In this document: positions 22,301 through 31,850 of the stretch, in pieces
Position numbering within the stretch: position 1 is the first letter of the stretch
Layout of the letters: each line of letters opens with the position of its first letter
Source: Anthoceros angustus
Taxonomy: Eukaryota > Streptophyta > Anthocerotopsida > Anthocerotales > Anthocerotaceae
Assembly: GCA_010909165.1 (NCBI GenBank)
Contig: MU008165.1
Location: 496,001-560,000 of the forward strand
Length of the DNA: 64,000 nucleotides
Direction: 5' to 3'
Notes under the pieces: model-generated
The model's input: only the letters and a program-made list of their open reading frames with translations
What the model was told of the DNA's origin: nothing
Databases searched by the model: none
Translations under genes and position numbers: made by a program

Positions 22301-23046
22301 GTCCTGACGTTTGGTTTGACGCCCTCCTTTTGCATTTGGGCATACAGGTGCAAAGCTGTCTGTCCCTGGTCCTGCTCAGTGTAACCTGCAATCATTGCAT
22401 TCCATGCGACAACGTTGCGTTGGGGCAATGCATCAAACACATGCCGAGCATCCGCAATGCTTCCGCACCTTCCGTACGTGTGCACCAGTGTCGTGGCCAC
22501 AAACAAATCACTGTCACACCCATGGCATACAACATCGCTATGAATTCTCTTAGCTGCTTCAAGGTCAAACAGGCTGCTACAAACTTTCAGTAAGCTGAGG
22601 AAGGTGTAGCTGTTAGGCTTCACACCCTCCTCCTGCATCTTCTGATACATTCTTAAAGCTTTCCTTCCTTCACCCTCATTACTGTAACCTGAGATGATGG
22701 CGGTCCAAGAGAAAACTGTCCTGTGTGGCAAGCTGTTGAAAACGTCCACCGCATCCCTAAGGCTCCCACATTTAACCAAGGACTGGACTAAAGTTTCTCC
22801 CAAAAACCTGTCCAGCTCCAGCCCAGACCTTACTAAGTGCAAGTGAACCTGCTTGGCCTCAGCCAGACAATTCCTCTTCACACATGCTTGCAGGAGATAA
22901 CTATAAATCTGCACTGAGGGATGATTCCCGCGCTCTTCCATGAGCACCAGACTATCCACAGCCTTAGCCAAGTCCCCATCCTGACAGAGACGTTTAATCC
23001 CCTTCTCACACTGATAACGTACCCTGCATGGGGGCCAACAACACAA
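19354..23046 (-). CDS. PPR C: divergent PLS-class PPR protein with insertions in its L motifs
   Basis: The repeat frame is open from 23046 (a TTG codon) to the stop at 19354, 1230 codons; the first in-frame ATG is at 22941 (MEERGNHPS). It has at least ten PPR triplets ending in an E motif (HTPGQTWIEHGEQVNRFLVGD) and no DYW domain. P pairs from the N-terminus: T/N, N/N, N/D, N/D, N/D, T/N, N/D, C/D, T/D. Five L motifs are lengthened by 9-17 residues before the second helix, for example MPGDVQFTNHDLLAIGRNVH and ADKKQAPAAKCKAELARNGK. A likely organelle-targeting leader is present just upstream, but in another frame (ATG 23321), so the gene may be frameshifted at its 5' end. It is related to the main array only distantly. 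Confidence 0.82.
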   Translation of the reverse strand: MCCWPPCRVRYQCEKGIKRLCQDGDLAKAVDSLVLMEERGNHPSVQIYSYLLQACVKRNCLAEAKQVHLHLVRSGLELDRFLGETLVQSLVKCGSLRDAVDVFNSLPHRTVFSWTAIISGYSNEGEGRKALRMYQKMQEEGVKPNSYTFLSLLKVCSSLFDLEAAKRIHSDVVCHGCDSDLFVATTLVHTYGRCGSIADARHVFDALPQRNVVAWNAMIAGYTEQDQGQTALHLYAQMQKEGVKPNVRTFVTVLKACGNVAAREGQMPGDVQFTNHDLLAIGRNVHVEVVKRNFGRNVFIGSSLVRMYTKCQSILEAREVFDRMSERNVVTWNAIITGYAEEGKEEEVLTLYARMRDECVSPDDRTFVKVLKACASLANSSLRCSRTDFLEIGKAIHAEATRRGYDSDLYVGNTLIYMYAKCGSIVDARHVFDSLPRRDVVSWNSMIVGYAEQEQGEEAWHLYGQMQQEGVNPDVWTFASMINACSSLADKKQAPAAKCKAELARNGKAIYGHAIQQGYGSDVFLGNSLINLYGKCGCVADARDVFDTLQQRDVVSWNAMIGGYAQQEQGVEALQLYALMHEEGVKPDEVTFLCLLEACNNVGALNVCIKTHSEVVLHGFESSLSVATALIHAYSKCGSMVNAQQVFDAMPQRDVWSWTALIAGYCLDPDIAGQGHESRRLSEIALELYEQMQKEGIKPNDRTFVSLLKACSSLAETDDNMCLRKIPQAQELQICKGIHEQIVQSGYAFDTYVGNSLVSMYSKCGSIEDARHIFDKLPNRNVVSWNAMIAGYALQDMGATALQLFNQMKEERVSPDVWTFSSALKACGSLAELEQGVLVNGKFVKPQALEQGKSLHADAIRMGYASNVSVANSLVIMYSKCGSMECARQVFDALPNLDVAPWCAMIVGYVHQGHGETAFQLYHQMKQEGVVPDEPSFVSLLQGCSNMGALNLCCELHRDISVRGYDSTLGMSTALIHAYSKCGNIVDARKVFDSMPKHDAWSWTALIAGYAQQGKCDMSVQCFEEMCDAGITPDGITFLALLSACSWAGMVDKGLEYFRSMSRDYTITPKIEHYGSMVDLLGRVGLFKNVEKLLSQMPMQPDLAMWLSVLAACRTHGNVALGRRAFEHATSIEPKQPAAYLLMSHIYAHAGMGECCEEVELLRQRAGAWSHTPGQTWIEHGEQVNRFLVGDQRHHEVHGLLHFINTNLPVVDVQYPITWPGELILEATGQ

Positions 23047-23801
23047 GTTCTGGACCTGGCCTCTTTTAGGACCTCATTGGACAAACAGGACTTTAAACAT
23101 CTCTTGCTTTCAAACAGGACTTCTGAGGAATCACTTTGCAGGGGCCATACAGACCTCGAAGCAGACTGAGGTTCTCTCAACCCGCCATCTGGTTTGGCAT
23201 CAAGAATGGCCAGCTCAGGATCCCAACCCCGTTGGAACGTTGTGTTCTTCCACAAGGACCCATTTTTCCTCCTGAGGTCCAGGTGTTCAGGGCCTTCCTG
23301 CGGCACATCCAAATCTAACATAATTTCTCACCCATTTAAGCCATCCATTGTCCATATAGACATGAATTCACCGCCTTCTACCACAGACAGTCATCTAACC
23401 TTGCCGAGTTTAGTTTTTGGAGGAGACGCCAAGGATTTTTGCCACGAACCCCTCCCCAGCGCTCCGTCTTGTTTCCCGCCACCTGTTTTCGGATGAAAGA
23501 TGCTTCTGGCATCATCCAAGGCCTCCCCACCTCGTGTACCACAGAGCTCACAACCCAAGAAGCAGGAAGTGTGTCTAAATGGAACGATATCAAGCATGAC
23601 GCTGCCCACCACAGAACCTCAGCTGGCATGAAACGGTCACGACAGGCGATGGACAGGCATCAGACCTGAAAGGCAGGTCCAGCGACCGACCGTGTTACTG
23701 AAGGTACAAGACCGACGGAAACACTGATATCCTTTTGTTTGAAAAGGCACATATTTGCTGGCGGCTGGGGAGATGTGAACGTGGAAATCCAGGAGGGAAG
23801 C
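23047..23801. promoter_or_regulatory. divergent upstream region of PPR C (-) and TITAN-like gene (+)
   Basis: Within it the minus strand from ATG 23321 is open into PPR C in a different frame (MLDLDVPQEGPEHLDLRRKN...), which may be the original leader of PPR C. Nearer 23801 is the promoter and 5' leader of the plus-strand gene. Confidence 0.45.
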
Positions 23802-25726
23802 ATGCCGAAGCAGTTTTCCTTTTGCCGGGTGTGCGGGCGCAACCACGATCAGGGGAAGGGTCATAAGTATGGGTTGAAGCATAAGCAAAGGAGAGATCAG
23901 TTGCTTCTGAATGCCCGCGGGAAGATCCAGGAGGTTCTGTATTTCATGAAGAATGTCACCAAGTTGCCGGAACAAGACAAGCCATTGAACAGATTCTGGT
24001 GTCACTTCTGCGAGGAGGAGATTACTGAAGCATCCAGCTCCTTTGCTTGGTAGTATACCTATCCTGGCTGCGAACTGAGATCTGAGCTCTGGGGCTTGCT
24101 TACAATTGCTGGCCTCCTCGACTTTGATGCAGTGCAAATGTGATCCGGCATCTTGCAAGTCGCAAGCATCTGCATGGGGTTAAAGCTTTCTGGATGGAGC
24201 ATGGAGGAGAATTTGAGCAGCAGCGCGTGTACTGTGTCGCTGCTGTGGACTATGAGAAGGTATTCCTTTTCTCGACTCCTGGGAATGTTTTAGAATTCCT
24301 TGGCAGAGTATTAGGTGAAGCCTCTCATGTTTGGGGTTTTGTGGTGTTGGCAGTGGCTGGCGGCCTGCGATGCAGCTGCACCCAGAGGGCAGGTTGTGAG
24401 GGCGAATAATATCCGCTGTGGCTTTTTAATTTGTAGGCTTGTTGAATTTGTTTGTGCTCTTCTATGCCTCGCCTGTAGACATGTGGAATTGTGTTTGGCC
24501 TTTACAAAAAACTCAAGGATGGGAATTTCCAGGAAATTAGCTCAGGACTGTTTATGGAGCATCCATCTCCTTCTGAGCAAGCCTGGGGCCAGGTTCCCAT
24601 GGCGTCGACGGGTATTACCCATCTGGGTAAGCATCTGCTGAATGAGCATTCACCAAATTTACTCTACAATCTCTTTGGTAGGGCTTTGATCCATTCCTTG
24701 TGAGTAGAAAATGGTTGTGTCTGCAGAGATCAGTTTCTACCTTATAATTCGGATACTCTACTTAAGATACAGAGATTTATTTGTATCTTACAGTTGGGTT
24801 GTTGTGTGATGCAGACTCTCGCAGAAAACCTCAGATGTGTAGTTCTATTTCAGCAGATGGGTCTACAAACAGGCCTCTACAGTTTACCACGTCTTCTGGC
24901 GTCGAAGTGAGTAGGAGTAATTTGCAAGCCCGTCTACGTAGAATGCCTTGCACCCTCTCACACTTGGATAAACTGTGAATACAAATTCTAACTGGAATGG
25001 CTGTTTCGAACTGGTGGCTTCCTTCTAGCAGGACGAACAACAGGATTTGCAACGGAGAGGCACTCTGTCAACTCAAATTATAAGATTTGAGCAAAGTACG
25101 AGTGCTGATTCTAAGGAAGTCCGGTCAATTTGTATGATGACAGTTGGCTGATTTTTATGTACGGATTTGCAGAACTGACCTCCATACCTTTGCCAACCCT
25201 TCCTGGGCTTGGCAATGTGCACACCGGAGCTCCTCCACCATGGTTGAAAGCTGCCGATCAGTCTGCCAGTGGCACTGATGAGAGTGGCCTTAAAGTACTG
25301 TCAAGGAGTCAGGAAAGAAAGCTTGCAAAATTGCGAAATCCTAAGCGAGTAGGAGCTGCTTGGGCTGAGCGACGACGAGCTGAACTTGAGAATGAACTGC
25401 GACAAGGAAAGAGCAGCAGTATACAAAGTGATGCTTCATGGTTACCAAAGTTTGGACGTGTTTGGCAAAGCGGATCACGCATGGACACAAGGCGAGAATT
25501 TGAAGCTGAGAAGTCTGGGGAGAAGCGAAAAATCTCCTCTGTCTCTGTTTCTGACTCCACTCCTATCGAAGTGAAACCCTACATCAGCAAGCGGCAGGTT
25601 AAAGTCTTAGCTCTTCTTCACGGATGCACTTCTGCTCTCTTTACAATTTGATTTCGAGGAATTTAGAACTGAAGTTTATTTTGGTGTAAACAGCGTCAAG
25701 AAAAGGTTACAGGCTCCGACAACTGA
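23802..25726 (+). CDS. TTL: CENATAC/CCDC84 (TITAN-like) protein, minor-spliceosome factor, 7 exons
   Basis: Exons: 23802-24049, 24133-24259, 24479-24626, 24794-24906, 25032-25095, 25173-25597, 25694-25726; one continuous frame of 385 residues. The N-terminus (FCRVCGRNHDQGKGHKYGLKH) and FWCHFCEEEI...SSFACANVIRHLASRKHL form the family's paired C2H2-type zinc motifs. The C-terminal block VHTGAPPPWL ... LRNPKRVGAAWAERRR ... LPKFGRVWQSGSRMDTRREFE is the most conserved part. In animals CENATAC belongs to the U4atac/U6atac.U5 tri-snRNP and promotes splicing of minor (notably AT-AC) introns; the Arabidopsis homologue is needed for embryo and endosperm nuclear division. It acts in the nucleus. Exons 4 and 5 are poorly conserved and their limits rest on splice signals and phase. 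Confidence 0.88.
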
Positions 25727-26253
25727 GCATGAGTCAATGCACTGCTGAAATCCATGTATCCACACTGTGAGATGGCTAACAGGTATTGTCTGTTCTGCTG
25801 CACTAAGCTGTCCGTTCAAGGAGATGGTGTATTTAATGGTCAGAGGATATCACAGTATGTGTTTGGCATGTGTATGGTTGTTTTCAGCCTTTACAGACTT
25901 CAACTTACTAAGCACCCTCTCTGCAGGCCAGGAGTGCATACAGCACTGGTTCATGGTATCTCACGTCACCGTTTTGTTCTTTGTTCTGTTTTTACTGATA
26001 TTAAATGTATCTGGTGTTTTGTTGACGAGAATGTGGCTGATGGCAGCCCTCCACTGAGTTCCACCTCGTGCCTATTTGGATGCCAACACGTCTGAGCTGA
26101 GGTGATAGCATACTTCCGGCAGAAGCCATGCTGGAACAGGTCCAACCGGGAAGAGAGTGTGCTATCATGTAAAGGGAGCAGGAAAGGATCAGCTGAGTGG
26201 GACGAGGGGGATCTATTTTGCTCCAGTAGCACCTTAGGGAGGCTGTTTTTCCT
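25727..26253. other. intergenic between convergent TITAN-like and CTL genes
   Basis: Holds both 3' untranslated regions. No other gene seen. Confidence 0.5.
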
Positions 26254-29200
26254 TCAAGGTGGGTTCGGGCTGGCGTTTGGCTGTTGGCTCAAGGATCTTC
26301 GAGAAATTCGGGCACGAGCTGGAGGTGCCTGCTCAGGGGGCAGGCTGACAACTTCTGGCAGTTCCGTCCCAGCAGCACCCATGTCTCTCTTCAGGCCCAG
26401 AGCATCGATGAGGATGGTTGGGGCAAAGAGAGGCTTATTGTCATGGAGGTTGCAGTCCTCAAAGAAGCATAGCATAATGGTGTCGATGCCCATATCATAG
26501 ACCTGCATAGATGCAGTTACATTAGAACTAGATGTGCACATACAACGTTCCAAGGAAGTTATGATTCAGTTGATTCTTACCTGCAAGAAGATTTGTGAGA
26601 TTAGATAGCCAACGACTGCAGAACATGTGACGGGGAGCAAAGGGCTTGAGAGGTATCGTCTAGAGGCAGGATCCGAGTATGTTTTCCACTCGCAGATAGA
26701 AAAGGCAGCAACTCCACAAGCAAGTGCTACCATCAGTTGGCCGACAAATATTATCATTCCTGACAGCACGTTGATTGTGCTAACTCGCAACACATTCTTC
26801 AATATGAGTCCCACGGCATGTGCTGCTGACGCACAGTAGCCTGTGCCCTTGATGGCTACCACGATGTAGGCATTCCTGGCAGCAACAGCAGAATGTTGAT
26901 GTCTTCCTTCCGTTCTAGATCACATGTCTCGATAAAGCCAAGGGAGATAAGATTGTCACCTGTTTACAAACGTGAGCATTGCCTCAACAACCCAAAGAAA
27001 GCAGCGAATCATGGCTAGAACGAAGCGTGCAACCATCACACCATCGGTCATGGGCTTTGTCTTCCTCTTCACATACTCGAAGATGAGCCTGACGAACTGA
27101 AGAACGGCAATGATCATAGAACCGAGAGCTATGGTTCCAAGGTGATACCGGAAGGTCCTTTTCAAAGATATGCACAAAGGCTTCCCAGTTGGATCCCCTT
27201 GCTGCCAGTAGAATAAGGACACGGCGCCCGCAATGACAACATCCCCAATTCCTGCACAAACATATTTTGAGCGTGATGCAACAGAAGGCACAAACTCTTG
27301 AGCGACGGTGGCAAACCTCCAGTAAGGGGCTCCTTACCATGGATAAACTGCCAGGTCCATAGAAGGCCAAACAGATGGTATATTCCCACGTATCTCAGAG
27401 TGTTGTCCCAGTGGATAGCGTATGCACCATTTGGCTCCACCTCCACTTGCCCATCGGTGTAGAGATATATTGCGACTAGAAGCCACCAGATGACCAGAAT
27501 GGCACACAGAATAAAGGGGAAGATGGGAAAGAAAAGAAGGCACGGCAAAGAAGCAACGGCACTGCTGGCAATTTCAATACAAGCAATGGCCACAGCTATT
27601 CGTTTGCGCATCACCACTGTTAAAACTAGGCCTATAACTGTAGCTCCTGTCATTACATAGGCCAATATTTCGAAAACTTTCTTGTTTGTCGACGAGGGAT
27701 CAAATGCTGAAGGTAAAGGCCCTGTCTCCCTTTCCAACCTTTCTCCTAGGGCTGATCCGGCTAACTTGCCTGCATGAAGTCCAGGGAAACATGTCTGCTT
27801 AACAACCGTTCTTGCTTAAAAGGGTCACCTATCAGCAACACCTTGCAAAGGATGCAGGGGGATGACCTGCTTTTACGTAACAGAAGAGAGCGAAGCACAA
27901 AATTGTGAAGTTCGTCAGACAAATCGTAGTCCATGTCATGAGCCCCGCACAATTCCGCATCAGCCCAATCCAGACGAATGACAGGACCATACCTCCTCCC
28001 ATACCACATGCCAAGATGATCATGTAACCTTTCAGCAGGTCAGCCAAGTATTCCACAAGTCTGAGAAGATCCATAACAATCAGCATCCACTTATAACCTG
28101 ATTGTGCTGTTGTTCTACATCCTGATCAGTTGGTGAAGGCTCATAGAAGGACCAACCTTGCTTTGCTGAACTGCTTTGTGAGTCTCTCATAAATCATAGT
28201 CATATTGCTAGCATCGTTCATGACAGAGCTGTGATCTGTGATTCCGACGCCATTCTGACGTTGGCCTGCCCCATCATACAAAGGTTCATAGTGATTTTCA
28301 TGTTGACACGATTGATGATCTTGTGTCTTGGTCATTCATGTAGTGCCTTTAGACGATCTGATCAGCTTGCCACTTACCAGTGTCCATCACCTGAATGTGT
28401 GCAGAAGTCACAATCTGGTCCCTGGCTGTCTCATCGTTCAAGTCAGAGTAAACTACACCTTTTGCTGAAGCATTTGCAACAGAGTCAGGAGGACGAGGGA
28501 AGCATTTGTTGAGAAGCGTATACGTTGACATCAGGACCCTGTAACAAGGACCCTTTCCTGTGAAGAATGTACGGACTTTTCTTCAGAGAAAAGCCTTGAG
28601 GTTGCCAAAATGTACAGAACAGCTGCACAAGTAGTATCAGCAGCTCATCTGGCTTGGCACCAGGGGAGCAGGTTCTGGTACCTTCTTGAGATGACATTTT
28701 CTTGTCATCCGACAGTGAATCATAGTAGTCAGTGTCCCAGGTCTTGTTGTACACACACACGTAGGAGCTAGTCTGCAATACAATGTAGTGCTGCGTAAGA
28801 GGCAGAGTTAAGCGACAGTGAAAGGGAAAGGAGAACATACCAAACCTTGCACTCATGCAGCAAAATATACAGAAGTTCATCATTCTGACATCTAGTAGTG
28901 AAGTTTGGCCCCATGCAATTTTTCACAAGGACCAATGCATGTTCACATTAAGGACCACTACGGCAAAGATTGGGGAAGCCTTCACTTATTAAAGGAAGAG
29001 AAACGCGTACAAGGCATCGAAGGTGCAGAGCCGTAGCCTACATCAGTGGGGCACGAACTGAGGCAGACAGTCTTCATGGTGGTCAGATCAGCGCTGGTTA
29101 TAAACTCCGTTGGATCCAACCTGAGAACACGATGCATGAACATGTTAAAAATACCTGGCATCAAAATGCAGCACTGCGGGAGAAATGAATGAATCTAGGA

Positions 29201-29748
29201 GGATGGAGGATGCTACCAATAAATGTTCCTTCTGCGAGTGAAGTCCGGTGGATTGGAGCCAATGTAGAACGATTCATTGGTTCCACAGATGTTGCCAGAC
29301 ATGTCCATCCCGTACAATATCCTGCACAAGATATTTCAACTCAGGTTGTACAGAAGGCCAAGGTCTCTTGCTCCGTCTTCCAAGAAAGCTCAAACAAACT
29401 AGTTTAACGCCAACCTATTCGTATTGCCCTCTGCAAATGCTGTGACGCCCAAAACAATCATCCCAACCTGAAAAATCAATGTGTCAGAGCCCACATCGAG
29501 GAAGCACATCGATCACGCAATACATGCAAACGTTGGGCCAACTCACTAACTTCCAAACACAGAGAAAATTCTCTACCCAGAAGGCACCGAACAGCAGAAG
29601 AAAGCAGCCATTCGTGCAAGACCGCTTCTCCGAGATCACACCGGGGTTCTGCAAGCCCACAACCTAGGTTTCAAGCATCTGCTCATGATCGAATTGGACT
29701 CTCATAGCTGTGTATCAGGGCACATTTTTGACAGACCTGAGGACCCAT
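26254..29748 (-). CDS. choline transporter-like protein (CTL/SLC44 family), about 12 exons
   Basis: Well supported exons, high to low: 29737-29748 (MGPQ), 29577-29648, 29415-29467, 29217-29321, 28986-29120, about 28682-28767, about 28340-28540, 28157-28235, 27867-28097, 27338-27769, 26960-27251, 26581-26875, 26254-26502. The first pieces join to NTNRILYGMDMSGNICG, and the next gives TVCLSSCP, both family hallmarks of the N-terminal loop. Then come membrane segments (GGMVLSFVWIGLMRNCAGL; FPIFPFILCAILVIWWLLVA), RTFRYHLGTIALGSMIIAV, LTFVNRNAYIVVAIKGTGY and a soluble basic tail rich in P and S. CTL proteins are ten-pass membrane proteins of the plasma membrane or trans-Golgi linked to choline and lipid traffic; the Arabidopsis member CHER1 is needed for sieve plates. 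Joins between 28100 and 28770 do not all agree in phase and are unresolved. Confidence 0.86.
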
Positions 29749-30242
29749 GGATGCAATGTCTGTTGTCGTCTCATGGCTGCAAGCGCATCCCATGTTTTAC
29801 GAGCTTAAACAGGGAAATTGTCCAACTCGCTGGAGGACTTATGTGAGTCACAGGATCAGAACACACCCTCTCTTGGCAGCGTGCAAGCACCAGCTGAAGT
29901 GGGCGGTTTTCCTTCTGTCCGGTTCACGGGATTGGGATTACGTTACAGCTGACTGGTGGGAACCCAAAGAGAAGCGACAACGGACAAACGCTTGGAAGAC
30001 GTCATGTGTTGATTAGTAGGTAGCACACATCGTATGAATCGGTCATCATGTATTTCGTAGAATATAAATCGATGCCTATATACATGTCATCTATAATGTC
30101 TCCACGTTGCCTATATAAAATGTAATGTGTCGTGTCAGCATGTCATTACCGGTCACCACGGAACAATGTTGTTTTGTTTCCATCAAAAATCCATCTCTAG
30201 GCATGTCATATATGTATGTACATAGGTAGGTGGGTTGTTGCA
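29749..30242. other. intergenic, 5' of CTL gene and 3' of F-box gene
   Basis: An 89-codon plus-strand ORF (29747-30016) overlaps the CTL start and has no recognisable domain; not called. The rest is AT-rich flank. Confidence 0.45.
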
Positions 30243-31652
30243 CTACAGGCGAACATCTGGTCTGAGCTCCATGAACTGGAAGCCATCAAGAAGGTTCGAG
30301 AGCTTGTGCCAAGAGTGGTGACGCAGATGATAAGTAAAGATCTGACGGCAAGCAGACTCTCTCAAGCTCATAAGGAGGAAGTCTCCTGCAACCTGGACGT
30401 TGTCCAGGCAGAAAAACTTCCTGCTCGTGCCAGTAAGTGACTCCATTTTGGCCAGAAGTTCTTCAGGTGCGTCTACAGTCTGCTCCCACTGCAGCCTGGC
30501 AACATCAAGCGTCCAGACTGCACCAGAGCAGGCCAAGAGGTTTCCACCATGCTCTGCAAGAAAGACTTCAAAATCACCACTGTGGCTCCCCCACCACTGG
30601 ACAGGCATCTCAACCCAGTAGTGCTCAAACTGAGGCATGGCGATCACTCCACCCACGCATCCACCATCTTCAGTGCTCAGCTCCCGCAGCTTATACCCCA
30701 TGCTGACGAAGAGAGACTCATTGCAGAGAACAAGGTGGTTACAGCCAGAGAAGTAATTATACACAACAGTAGAGAAATCCGCATTGTGCTCTCGTCTACC
30801 GGCAACGACCTTCCAATCATCAGAGATGCTGCTGAAGACACAGAATCTCCCCACATCTTCCAACCACCTAGATGACACTACCCGCATGACAATAACCTTG
30901 AAGCGTGCGCAAGTGGTGGGCGAACCCCCCTTCTTGTCTACCACCAATACCACCTTCATGCCTGGAAGCCCAACACGACAACTAGGATACCTCCATCCGA
31001 TGCCCGCAACGACAAGCTCTGGCAGTTCTCTGTACGTCAGGTTCATCGGGTTCAGAACACAAAACCGCAGCGTGTCAGAACTCCTCGTCGTGCACTGCAA
31101 GCAGATGAGCCCGCAGCTAGAGTCCACCACCTGCAGCTTGGTCAGGGGATTCCAATTGGCGAACAAGGGAGGCAAGAAGGACATGTCCAGATTCAAGGTC
31201 TTGTGATACCGTCCTCGCCAGAGCTGCAACTCGTCTTTGTCCGGTGCCGCTTTGGACCGGGGCCTGAACCGGAAAGCGCAGACAGGCAAGGGGAGGGTCA
31301 GGGCCAGGCAGGCACTCCTGTGCATGAAGCCGGGAGACGAGAGCAGCGACAGCCAGGCTCTGCAAACGGCTCGGAATCGAGCTTGGGCCGAGGACGGCAG
31401 CAGCAACAGCACTTGCTCTACCACCTCCTCAGGCAGCTGGCTCCACGCTGCGCTCTCCATCTCCACGTTTGGGCTACCTTTGTTGCCACCTTCAACCATG
31501 TAGATTTCCAGCTGCGCCGCCTTCTCATCAGCTATGTCACATCTTCCCGTGTTTGGATCCAAAATGGATCTACTGTGATCCATCTTCTTCCTCTCCTGCG
31601 TTGCTGCTGGCAGCCCGGCCAGTAGATCGCTGCAAGCGTGAGCTGAAAGCAT
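30243..31652 (-). CDS. F-box protein, single exon
   Basis: 469 residues from ATG 31652. The F-box lies at about residues 67-105: WSQLPEEVVEQVLLLLPSS and FRAVCRAWLSLLSSPGF. It binds SKP1 in an SCF ubiquitin ligase. The remaining 350 residues give the pattern of plant F-box/kelch-like substrate domains (VVDSSCGLICL, FCVLNPMNLTYRELPEL, a late LLMSLRESACRQIFTYHL), but separate kelch repeats are not distinct. Substrate unknown. It starts 198 bases from the divergent DNA polymerase lambda gene. Confidence 0.85.
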   Translation of the reverse strand: MLSAHACSDLLAGLPAATQERKKMDHSRSILDPNTGRCDIADEKAAQLEIYMVEGGNKGSPNVEMESAAWSQLPEEVVEQVLLLLPSSAQARFRAVCRAWLSLLSSPGFMHRSACLALTLPLPVCAFRFRPRSKAAPDKDELQLWRGRYHKTLNLDMSFLPPLFANWNPLTKLQVVDSSCGLICLQCTTRSSDTLRFCVLNPMNLTYRELPELVVAGIGWRYPSCRVGLPGMKVVLVVDKKGGSPTTCARFKVIVMRVVSSRWLEDVGRFCVFSSISDDWKVVAGRREHNADFSTVVYNYFSGCNHLVLCNESLFVSMGYKLRELSTEDGGCVGGVIAMPQFEHYWVEMPVQWWGSHSGDFEVFLAEHGGNLLACSGAVWTLDVARLQWEQTVDAPEELLAKMESLTGTSRKFFCLDNVQVAGDFLLMSLRESACRQIFTYHLRHHSWHKLSNLLDGFQFMELRPDVRL

Positions 31653-31850
31653 ACACCATTTCTCTCCCCTCCAGATGACGCTGCTTGCGTGAGCATTTTG
31701 GAAAGTAAACCAGCTTCCATGGTGGGCTACCGCTAAAAGTGTGGAGGGTTCTCCCTACCGATTTGAAGTCGCACCTGCCTCTGATCGGCACACCACCATG
31801 AAGTGGCAGGCAGTTAATGAAATCCAGGATGTTCTTGGCGGAGATGCGGG
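31653..31850. promoter_or_regulatory. bidirectional promoter region, F-box (-) and DNA polymerase lambda (+)
   Basis: Only 198 bases separate the two start codons, so both 5' leaders and promoters must lie here or overlap the genes. No specific element identified. Confidence 0.45.

Noticed and set aside
23739-23801. Upstream extension of the TITAN-like ORF
   Set aside because: It starts with TTG, not ATG; the family begins at MPKQFSFCRVC (23802).
29747-30016. 89-codon plus-strand ORF overlapping the CTL start codon
   Set aside because: Antisense to the CTL first exon and promoter; no similarity recognised.
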